17,755 bases of DNA from Spirochaetaceae bacterium (GTDB lineage: Bacteria; Spirochaetota; Spirochaetia; Treponematales; Treponemataceae): assembly GCA_031272345.1 (NCBI GenBank), contig JAISTZ010000057.1, forward strand, positions 1 to 17,755. The letters run 5' to 3'. Below are positions 7,035-13,334 of the stretch, in pieces. The translations under genes were made by a program, and so were the position numbers. Each line of letters begins with the position of its first letter. Positions within the stretch are counted from its first letter, which is position 1. The notes below the pieces were generated by a model. The model was not told the DNA's origin. It searched no databases and was given only the letters and a program-made list of their open reading frames with translations.

Positions 7035-9640
7035 TGAACCGCCCCCTGTGCAATCGCGTTTCCGGTCATGTTCAATTTGACCGCCGCGGAAAGCAGGGCC
7101 GGTTTAATCGTGGCGTCCCTGAACGCGCTGTCGCTAAAAAGCTCGAATATCTTTGTTTTTGCCGCGCAGTCCCGCCAGCCGCCGCTGCCGTCGAGGGGGA
7201 AATTTGCAGCGGACGCTGTGCCTGTTGTGCCGCTGACCCCTGTTATTCCCGCCTGGTAAGAGTTATTCGCCCCCGCCACTCCGTTGACACTCGGGGCAGA
7301 GCCTCCGGAGGGGTCAATGTTTCCGTCTATGACGCAGTTGTATAAGGTCACGGAGTTGAAAAGATGGTGAGCGTGGGTCTCATCGTAAGGGGCTTTCTGC
7401 CGGTTCCCGGTAAAGGAGCAGTTGATGAAGACGCCGTATTCGCCCTTGAGTGACGGCGGATTTGCCATAGCAATCTCTTCAATGTTATGATCAAAATCAC
7501 CGCACACCGCCGCGGAGGTAACGTTGCCGCTGATGTCCACATTGACAAAAACGCAGGTCCCGCCCAGCATGAGGGCCGCTTCCCCGGCGGCAAAATTGTC
7601 CTTAACGGCGCCGCCCGCCATCACCAGGCCGGAACCGCTGTCGGCAACGCACACCGCGCTGCCGCCGTAATTCCCCTGGCCCCCAGAGATTACGCAGTCG
7701 ATGAGCACGGGACGGGAACCCGCTGAAACGAACAGGTTGGGGGCGCTCTTGTTTTTTCCGTTTTGGATTGTCACGTTTTTTAACACAGGGCTTGCGTTTG
7801 CCAGGTATAGTGCGCCGCCGTGTTCCAGGCTTATAAAATTGCCGTTCACCCTGTACCCGTCAGCGCTTTCCGACTGGTTCATAAGATGTGGGCCCGCAAT
7901 CGTGAGGCCGTCGAGCAGGATGTTGTCCGCGCCTGAAATGACAACAGCCCGCATGGTGGGCAGGGCAAAATCACCGTCAATTGACTTTGCCTGGAGCACC
8001 GTGGGATTGGCAGCGACGTTCCGCTCTTCCGCGCTTTTTTCCGAGCCGTCAAACCCGCCGTAGATGTGAACGCCGGATTTCAAGACAAAGGCCCAGAACA
8101 CGCGGTTTGTTTTGACGCCCTCCAGGGGTGAACCGCCTATCGTCGTCTCCTCCCAGCCCGCCGTGGTAGTTGAAACATAGTCCTCTTCTGTTTTTTCTCC
8201 GTATTCTTCGGCCCAGGGGGGACGCCCCAGGGCGGAGTCCCAATAGCGGCTCTGACTCCATTCCGGCACGTTGTAGGTTCCCCCGGCAACCCAGATTTGG
8301 TAATCGTCGGCGGTGCCGGTGACGCCGTCCGCGTTGTACCCGTTAATCGCGGCCTGGAGGTCCTTTGAGGCATTGGCCCAACTGCTGCCGTCCCCGGTTC
8401 CCTGGTCGTCAATGTAGCGCACGTTGAGTCCGCCGGAGGGTGTCTCCACGGGCTGCCAGCCGCCCAGGGCAATTTCCACGTCCTCCGTGGGCATGATGAC
8501 CGTGTAGTCCGCGGCCCTCCGCAAGGGGTCCGCCTCCGAGGGGATGGGGTTCTGGGAATAGATGTCGAGGACCTTGCCCGAGGACGCTCCCCGTGCAACC
8601 AGGGACGTGGCGTATTGCCCGAACCGCGGGGAGGCGGTAAACGTGACGGCCTCGGCGGGCTGGAAGTAGTACCCCGCAGGCTCAACGTCGTCAATCCTTG
8701 CGCCGCTTATGGCAACCCAGTCATCCTGGCCGGGGACGGGATAAATCCTGAAGGGCCGGCCTATGTTCAGGTGGTAGACCACGGCGCTGTCGTTTTCTGT
8801 TGGATTGCGCACGGCAACCCTTATGTATGCGGTGTTTTCCGAGGCGGGAAAATCCTGTTCATAGATCACCTCGGCGGCGTTTGCCCCGCTCGTAATCCGC
8901 CCGTTTCCGGTGACTTCCACTTGGATATTCGTCTTGTCCTCGTAACTCTTGTTCCGTTTTGTCAGGTGAATCCTGAACTTCGCGGTCAGTTTCGGCACCC
9001 CCAGGGTGAAGGTGTCTATGCTGGAGTCGAAGGAGGGGCTTGGGTAATAGACGGCGCTGCCCTCCGGGTCGGTGACGGGGACAATGGCATGGGCCGTTAT
9101 GGAGGTTATCCAGGAGGGCTGCTGCCGGTAGACCCGGATGGCGTAGACCGCCGTCTCCATGGAGTCCCGTTCTACCCGTACCCTGAGTTCACACTTGGGT
9201 TCGCCGGGGGGAAAATTGAACAGGGGATAGGGGCCGTCAAAAGCATCGGGGTCTGCCGCTGGTTGGCCTGGGCCGGGTGTTTTTGTGTAGTTCCCTACCC
9301 TGGCGGCCTTGCCCAGGGAAGCCCTGACCCGAAGCTGCTCTGTGGCTTCGGGCACGACGATGGAGTACTCGTAGCGGCCGGCGGAAAAATCCGGCGAAAG
9401 CGCCCGGCTTGCGGGCATGTCGGACGGCTCGGATTCGCCCGTCACGGTTGACCGGCAGTCAATCACCAGGCCGATGAGCTCCGCCGGGCCCCGGAGGATG
9501 TCGGCCACATAAGGGTTTTTACAGGCCCCAAAAATCGACAGGGAAAGCGCAAGGGCCGTCAGAGCAAGGACGAAGAGCTTGCCCCCGGTGTGTGTGTGAG
9601 GGGGGAGGGGGATACTTTGCCGTTCAAATGTTTTTGCCAC
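7031..9640 (-). CDS. Large surface lipoprotein with right-handed beta-helix domain (paralogue A)
   Basis: The protein has 869 aa and starts at GTG 9640, set by an AAGGAG site 6 nt upstream. The first 20 residues are an unusual long n-region (MAKTFERQSIPLPPHTHTGG), followed by the hydrophobic stretch KLFVLALTALALSLSIFGAC with lipidated Cys40. NPYVADILRGPAELIGLVI follows at 42-60. Residues about 85-172 are a cadherin-like beta-sandwich (YEYSIVVPEATEQLRVRASL, VYAIRVYRQ). Residues 175-395 hold further beta modules. A beta-helix region starts near 406: YIDDQGTGDGSSWANASKDLQAAI, IWVAGGTY (449-456), FVLKSGVHIYGGFDGSEKS (518-536), then irregular parallel coils (HGGALYLANASPVLKNVTI). It lacks the regular GGG coils of its neighbour. 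The SSR-rich codons near the start could allow phase variation. It is third in the operon; function is not assignable beyond surface binding. Confidence 0.88.
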   Translation of the reverse strand: MAKTFERQSIPLPPHTHTGGKLFVLALTALALSLSIFGACKNPYVADILRGPAELIGLVIDCRSTVTGESEPSDMPASRALSPDFSAGRYEYSIVVPEATEQLRVRASLGKAARVGNYTKTPGPGQPAADPDAFDGPYPLFNFPPGEPKCELRVRVERDSMETAVYAIRVYRQQPSWITSITAHAIVPVTDPEGSAVYYPSPSFDSSIDTFTLGVPKLTAKFRIHLTKRNKSYEDKTNIQVEVTGNGRITSGANAAEVIYEQDFPASENTAYIRVAVRNPTENDSAVVYHLNIGRPFRIYPVPGQDDWVAISGARIDDVEPAGYYFQPAEAVTFTASPRFGQYATSLVARGASSGKVLDIYSQNPIPSEADPLRRAADYTVIMPTEDVEIALGGWQPVETPSGGLNVRYIDDQGTGDGSSWANASKDLQAAINGYNADGVTGTADDYQIWVAGGTYNVPEWSQSRYWDSALGRPPWAEEYGEKTEEDYVSTTTAGWEETTIGGSPLEGVKTNRVFWAFVLKSGVHIYGGFDGSEKSAEERNVAANPTVLQAKSIDGDFALPTMRAVVISGADNILLDGLTIAGPHLMNQSESADGYRVNGNFISLEHGGALYLANASPVLKNVTIQNGKNKSAPNLFVSAGSRPVLIDCVISGGQGNYGGSAVCVADSGSGLVMAGGAVKDNFAAGEAALMLGGTCVFVNVDISGNVTSAAVCGDFDHNIEEIAMANPPSLKGEYGVFINCSFTGNRQKAPYDETHAHHLFNSVTLYNCVIDGNIDPSGGSAPSVNGVAGANNSYQAGITGVSGTTGTASAANFPLDGSGGWRDCAAKTKIFELFSDSAFRDATIKPALLSAAVKLNMTGNAIAQGAVQ
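9587..9611 (-). repeat. Simple-sequence tract at the 5' end of the lipoprotein A gene
   Basis: On the plus strand the tract reads GTGTGTGTGTG (9588-9598), A, then G6 (9600-9605), A, and G5 (9607-9611). On the coding strand it encodes the PLPPHTHT part of the long n-region, 10-18 codons after the start. Dinucleotide and homopolymer tracts at this position are typical slipped-strand sites. Confidence 0.7.
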
Positions 9641-9646
9641 ATTCCG

Positions 9647-9652
9647 CTCCTT
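9647..9652 (-). promoter_or_regulatory. Ribosome binding site fixing the GTG start of lipoprotein A
   Basis: On the minus strand AAGGAG lies 6 nt before GTG 9640. It supports the unusual 20-residue n-region in front of the signal hydrophobic core. No ATG, GTG or TTG lies in frame between this start and the core. Confidence 0.65.
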
Positions 9653-9680
9653 GTCTCCTTTACTGTTTGTTAAAGACGCC

Positions 9681-10679
9681 TTATTTTTTTCCTCCCCCGG
9701 CCTGGGCCTGTTTGGACCCGGGCTGCCTGGGTTTGGCTGCCCTGGGCGGGGGTGCTTTTGCGGCCTTTGGTTTTAGCAGCTTGTTGAAGTCGAACAGAAC
9801 CCTGCCGCCGACGTTCACCCTGTGCAGGGGGAGCGTGGCGTTCCCCGCCACGGCGGCGTCGTATTTGACCGTGATGTCGACGGGCATGAGGAGCTGGGTG
9901 AACGACACGGTCATGGAGGGGCTTATGGTGAAGGAATAGGGGAAGCCCCCGCTCAGGTTGGATATGGGGTACGCCGCCAGGGTGAGGGGCAGCCCCCAGC
10001 GCAGGGTTACCGGCTGCCGGGGAATCCGGTACGTAAAGAGCCCCTCCGCTTCGAAGGTGATTCCAATGGGCTGCTTTGCCTTCGGCCCGTTACCGATCAC
10101 CGGAAAGGCGGTGTTGCCCGTGGCCTGGTCCGGAAAATAGGACACCCCCAGCATCATATTGAGGGTGAAAATGCGGTGGAAGATGTAGTCGTACCAGACC
10201 CTGGCTTCGGCCCCCCAGAGGCGCATATCGGCGGCCAGGCGGTTTTCCTCCCCGGAGACCACCGGGCCCTGCATGTTCAGGCCGACGGAGAGGCGCGTGT
10301 TCCTGGCGCGGAGCAGGGCGTTCTTGCCGTTTGGGCTGATGATGCCCGCCTTCATGCCGAAGGAAAAATCCGAAAAAGCTTCCAGGGCGCCGCCGTCGGA
10401 TTGGGACCAGGCGGTGAACCCGGGTATCCAGTTGACGCCGGCGTTGAGCCACTCGCTCACCCCCCACTCAACCCCAAGGCCCGCGTTGTAGAGCATGACG
10501 TTCCGCCCCTGCCCCCAGCCGCCCCAGTCCTGCACCTGAAAGGCGAATATGGCGGGCGCCAGGGTGACCCGCAGCGACCTGGGGGTAAGGATGGCGGAAT
10601 CTCCCCCGAAGGAGGGCGCGGAAAGAAGCGCCGCCAGGATTATCACCGTCAGGGCCGGTTTGTTGGTTTTTGGACTCAC
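9681..10679 (-). CDS. Outer-membrane beta-barrel protein with Pro/Ala/Lys-rich C-terminal tail
   Basis: The protein has 332 aa and a GTG start at 10679. AGGAGG, 5 nt upstream, overlaps the stop of the preceding gene and indicates translational coupling. Residues 1-25 form a signal peptide (TVIILAALLSAPSFG). Residues about 35-298 alternate in the way of a beta-barrel, with aromatic girdles (WGGWGQGRN, WYDYIFHRIFTLNMMLGVSYF, FPYSFTISPSMTVSF, VNVGGRVLFDF). The last predicted strand ends at FDF (296-298). It is followed by about 30 residues of basic low-complexity sequence (KPKAAKAPPPRAAKPRQPGS, then KQAQAGGGKK). Such a tail would sit in the periplasm and might touch peptidoglycan or a partner; this is inference. 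No known porin or transporter family was recognised. It is second in the envelope operon, 40 nt before lipoprotein A. Confidence 0.8.
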   Translation of the reverse strand: MSPKTNKPALTVIILAALLSAPSFGGDSAILTPRSLRVTLAPAIFAFQVQDWGGWGQGRNVMLYNAGLGVEWGVSEWLNAGVNWIPGFTAWSQSDGGALEAFSDFSFGMKAGIISPNGKNALLRARNTRLSVGLNMQGPVVSGEENRLAADMRLWGAEARVWYDYIFHRIFTLNMMLGVSYFPDQATGNTAFPVIGNGPKAKQPIGITFEAEGLFTYRIPRQPVTLRWGLPLTLAAYPISNLSGGFPYSFTISPSMTVSFTQLLMPVDITVKYDAAVAGNATLPLHRVNVGGRVLFDFNKLLKPKAAKAPPPRAAKPRQPGSKQAQAGGGKK

Positions 10680-10688
10680 GGCAGCCTC

Positions 10689-11210
10689 CTAAAAGTTGAA
10701 CCAGTGGCCCGCGCTGACACCGGCGGCCATGCGGACCGGATACCCGGCGCGCACATAGGGTTCCACATAAAAACCGCCCAGGAAAAAGGCGCGGTACCCC
10801 AGGGTGTAATTGAGGGAGAACGTATAGAGGGTGTTCGTTTCTTCCCGCAGGGAGGTGAACCCCCAGGCGAACTGGCTGAACACATAGCCCCCTATGATGG
10901 GCACGTCGATTTTGGCCATGTTGAGCCTGAGATAGACTTCCGCTTCGGTGGTGTTGATCGCATCGCCGCTGACGCTGAGCACACCCCGCAGGCCCCCCAG
11001 GATATACCCGGGGATGATGTACCGGTCAAGGGCCGCGCCGTATCCAAAGCTGGAACCCTCCCTGGTGAACATGTTGAGTTCCATTGCCGCGCCGAGGGTG
11101 TAGGGAAAATCAACATCGGTTTTTGCTGTTTTTTCCTGCGCCCCCGCAGGGGACACGGCCAGGGAAAGGAGCGCGCACAGCAAAACTATACCGTAACAGG
11201 AAATTTTCAT
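10689..11210 (-). CDS. Small outer-membrane beta-barrel protein
   Basis: The protein has 173 aa. It has a signal peptide MKISCYGIVLLCALLSLAVS-PAGA, with cleavage expected after AGA (residue 24). The mature part is a run of short amphipathic strands (TLGAAMELNMF, SFGYGAALDRYIIPGYILGG, AEVYLRLNMAKIDVPIIGGYVF, LYTFSLNYTLGYRAFFLGGFYVEPYVRAGY). It ends in the Phe of GHWFNF, as expected of an outer-membrane protein recognised by the BAM insertase. The size fits an eight-stranded barrel. GGAGAGGA at 11217-11224 ends 6 nt before the ATG. It is the first gene of the four-gene envelope operon, about 60 nt after the predicted transcription start. The specific role is unknown. Confidence 0.82.
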   Translation of the reverse strand: MKISCYGIVLLCALLSLAVSPAGAQEKTAKTDVDFPYTLGAAMELNMFTREGSSFGYGAALDRYIIPGYILGGLRGVLSVSGDAINTTEAEVYLRLNMAKIDVPIIGGYVFSQFAWGFTSLREETNTLYTFSLNYTLGYRAFFLGGFYVEPYVRAGYPVRMAAGVSAGHWFNF

Positions 11211-11242
11211 ACTTTATCCTCTCCACGTGATAGTGAAAACCG

Positions 11243-11266
11243 AAAAAAGTGATCTACAACTTTTTT
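11243..11266 (-). promoter_or_regulatory. AT-rich inverted repeat in the leader of the envelope operon
   Basis: The arms AAAAAAGT (11243-11250) and ACTTTTTT (11259-11266) are perfectly complementary with an 8-nt loop. They lie just after the predicted transcription start at about 11271. It could be an operator or a weak RNA hairpin. The stem is mainly A-U, so an RNA role is less certain. Confidence 0.35.
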
Positions 11267-11277
11267 TGCTGATATAG

Positions 11278-11305
11278 AGTATACCACGCTTTCCGCGGAT
11301 GTCAA
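11278..11305 (-). promoter_or_regulatory. Near-consensus sigma-70 promoter of the envelope operon
   Basis: On the minus strand the -35 TTGACA (11300-11305, perfect) is 16 nt from the -10 TATACT (11278-11283), which is preceded by TGG, an extended -10. This is among the strongest promoters in the window. It predicts a start near 11271 and a leader of about 60 nt carrying a ribosome site. Confidence 0.75.
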
Positions 11306-11312
11306 GAAAAAT

Positions 11313-12293
11313 TTATTGAAAGAAGACTTCCGGTGAGTCCCCGGGGGGCTCGCACCGGGCCTTGACAGCCCTTCCCGCCCGCTCCACCGCCAGGGAGGAT
11401 TCTTCGAGGAATTCGTCGGCCATCTGGAACATGTGCATCATGTCCGGCGCGGCGTCCAGGGTGCAGGGCACGGATTGGGCCTCCAGGACGGCGCAGAACC
11501 GCTGCACGTCCGGCAGGATGATCTCCCTCTCCCCGAGCTGGATGTACACGGGGGGGAACCCCCGGTACTCTTCCGGGGGGGAACACAGGGGCGAAACCAG
11601 GGGATTGTGCATGTTCGCCGAATAGGTGTAGAGCTCGGCGCTGGCCCTCATGCCCTCGGCGGAAAGCACCTCGTCGGCGTTCTTCTTTTTGGCGAACACC
11701 AGGGCCTCCGGGGAAAGGTCGAGCCAGGGCGAAAACAGCAGGATCTGCCTGATTTCCCTGCGGATGCGCTCCTTCATGCTGTGGATGAGCGCCAGGGCAG
11801 GGGACGCCCCGGACCCGTCCGCGGCGATTATCAGCTCGAAGGGCGCTCCTCCCACGGCGGCGCTCACTGTTTCCGCGGCGTGGATCTCCGCAAACACGTT
11901 CTGGATGTCCTCCAGGGCGCTGGGGAAGGCGTAGGACGGGGCGGGGCGGTAGTTCGGGATGAACAGCCGGGCAGAGCAGGCGTTTGCCAGGCAGGCCGTG
12001 AAGGGCCGCCAGCACTCGTAGGTCCCCGCCACAAAGGCGCCCCCGTGGATGTAGAAAATCACCCTGCCCTCGATGAATACCTGGGGCACGAGCTCGTCGT
12101 AGGCGATGCCCCCGGACGTGCGGGTCTTACATGCAACCCGGTTCGGGATGAAGGGGGTATACAGGGCTTTTTTGAGCTTTTCGCGGAATTCGGCGGGGCT
12201 GTCCTTGGGGCCGAAGGCCAGGGTTTGCAGTTTTTTTACGGCTTTTTTTCTATCCGGGCGAAAGGTCGTGGGCACAAAATCCGGTTTGCTCAT
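11313..12293 (-). CDS. Alpha/beta hydrolase, hormone-sensitive-lipase-like
   Basis: The protein has 326 aa and starts at ATG 12293. The frame continues open upstream, but that part is antisense to metA. The HSL-family oxyanion motif is clear (VIFYIHGGAFVAGTY, HGG at 83-85), as are the downstream strand and helix PNYRPAPSYAFPSALEDI and the C-terminal His (MMHMF, H287). The nucleophile elbow is unusual: the family GDSAG appears here as DGSGA (159-163), with S161 the likely nucleophile. The acid position is a Glu (E257 in GEREIILPD). Activity on short acyl or carboxyl esters is expected if the elbow is functional. No signal peptide is seen, so it is cytoplasmic. There is no Shine-Dalgarno; TATAGT lies 6 nt before the ATG. 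It is divergent from metA. Confidence 0.85.
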   Translation of the reverse strand: MSKPDFVPTTFRPDRKKAVKKLQTLAFGPKDSPAEFREKLKKALYTPFIPNRVACKTRTSGGIAYDELVPQVFIEGRVIFYIHGGAFVAGTYECWRPFTACLANACSARLFIPNYRPAPSYAFPSALEDIQNVFAEIHAAETVSAAVGGAPFELIIAADGSGASPALALIHSMKERIRREIRQILLFSPWLDLSPEALVFAKKKNADEVLSAEGMRASAELYTYSANMHNPLVSPLCSPPEEYRGFPPVYIQLGEREIILPDVQRFCAVLEAQSVPCTLDAAPDMMHMFQMADEFLEESSLAVERAGRAVKARCEPPGDSPEVFFQ

Positions 12294-12299
12294 GCCCAG

Positions 12300-12305
12300 A
12301 CTATA
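12300..12305 (-). promoter_or_regulatory. Extended -10 box of the hydrolase gene (leaderless start)
   Basis: On the minus strand the sequence is TGC-TATAGT, ending 6 nt before the ATG at 12293, with no ribosome site between. No convincing -35 is seen. Confidence 0.45.
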
Positions 12306-12332
12306 GCAAAAAGGGGAAATTTGTGCTACCGT
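12304..12332 (+). promoter_or_regulatory. Possible promoter of metA
   Basis: TGC-TACCGT (the -10 at 12327-12332) keeps the key T, A and last T of a -10 and ends 6 nt before the ATG. A weak -35 (TAGCAA, 12304-12309) is 17 nt upstream. The match is poor, and the call rests mainly on position. Confidence 0.3.
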
Positions 12333-12338
12333 GGCAAA

Positions 12339-13280
12339 ATGCCCATAAAAATTCAATCCGGTTTGCCGGCCCGCAAGATCCTCGAGGAAGAAAACATCTT
12401 CGTCATGACCGAGCGGCGGGCGACGACCCAGGACATCCGGCCCCTCAAGATCGCCATCGTCAACCTGATGCCCACAAAAATCGCCACGGAGACCCAGCTC
12501 CTGCGTCTCCTGGGCAATACGCCCCTGCAAATCGAGGTGTCCCTGGTCAACATGGAAAGTCACCTTGCCAAAAACGTGGCCCACGACCATCTGCGGCGGT
12601 TCTATATTTCCCCCGCGGACGTGCTCCGGTCCCGGTACGACGGCATGATTATCACCGGCGCGCCGGTTGAGCAGATTCCCTTCGAGGAGGTTGACTACTG
12701 GAAGGAGCTGTGCGCAATCATGGACTACGCCAGGCGGAACGTGTTCTGCACCCTGTTCATCTGCTGGGGCGCCCAGGCCGGGCTCTACTACCACTACGGC
12801 CTCCCCAAGGTCCAGCTTCAAAAAAAATTCTTCGGAGTCTTCCCCTACCGCAGGGCCCTCAGGAACGACCCCCTCATGCGGGGGTTTGACGACTGTTTTC
12901 CCTGCCCCCAGTCCAGGCACACCACCGTGCGCCGGGGGGACATCCTGTCCCGGAAGGAGCTGGTCATCCTGGCGGAGTCCGCGCCGGGGGTAAACACCGG
13001 GGACGAGCCGGACGTGCTCATCGCCAGGTCCAGGTCCTGCCGGGAAATCTACATGACGGGCCACCTGGAATACGACGCGGAAACCCTGGGGGACGAATAC
13101 TTCCGGGACCAGGAGCGGGGCCTCCCCATCGAAGTCCCCAGGGACTACTTTCCCGGGGACGACCCGGGCAACAGGCCCGCCTCCTCCTGGCGCAGTACGG
13201 CCCACCTGTTCTACTCCAACTGGCTCAACTACTACGTCTACCAGGAGACCCCCTACGAATTCGCCATAGAAAAGGGATGA
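12339..13280 (+). CDS. metA: Homoserine O-acetyltransferase, MetA type
   Basis: The protein has 313 aa, the full family length. It acylates L-homoserine in the first committed step of methionine synthesis. The start (MPIKIQSGLPARKILEEENI) matches the family N-terminus. The catalytic Cys is C142 in FICWGAQAGL. K163 (QKKFFGVF), S192 (PQSRHTT), H242 and E244 (TGHLEYD) complete the expected site. Residue 111 is Glu (TGAPVEQIPFEEVDYW); in studied MetA proteins Glu here goes with acetyl-CoA use and Gly with succinyl-CoA, so acetyl-CoA is predicted. There is no Shine-Dalgarno before the ATG, only CTACCGTGGCAAA, so the mRNA may be leaderless. The 45-nt gap to the divergent hydrolase gene is too short for a SAM riboswitch. 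The next gene, a transporter, follows 54 nt later with its own -10 box. Confidence 0.96.
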   Translation: MPIKIQSGLPARKILEEENIFVMTERRATTQDIRPLKIAIVNLMPTKIATETQLLRLLGNTPLQIEVSLVNMESHLAKNVAHDHLRRFYISPADVLRSRYDGMIITGAPVEQIPFEEVDYWKELCAIMDYARRNVFCTLFICWGAQAGLYYHYGLPKVQLQKKFFGVFPYRRALRNDPLMRGFDDCFPCPQSRHTTVRRGDILSRKELVILAESAPGVNTGDEPDVLIARSRSCREIYMTGHLEYDAETLGDEYFRDQERGLPIEVPRDYFPGDDPGNRPASSWRSTAHLFYSNWLNYYVYQETPYEFAIEKG

Positions 13281-13321
13281 ACGTGCTGCGCCCGCGGCGT
13301 AGATTTTTCCCGGCCCTTCCG

Positions 13322-13327
13322 GTATCA
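13322..13327 (+). promoter_or_regulatory. Putative -10 box of the symporter gene
   Basis: TATCAT ends 7 nt before the ATG at 13335, and no ribosome site is present. A three-codon frame (ATG GAC CCA TGA, 13327-13338) overlaps the start codon. It may only be chance, but it could help start-site reinitiation. Confidence 0.35.
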
Positions 13328-13334
13328 TGGACCC

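Noticed and set aside
9822..11252. Plus-strand open frame of 476 codons
   Set aside because: It is antisense to two signal-peptide beta-barrel genes with ribosome sites; its His/Gly/Glu-rich sequence fits no protein family.
12294..12338. SAM or other riboswitch before metA
   Set aside because: Only 45 nt separate the divergent starts, too short for a known methionine riboswitch.
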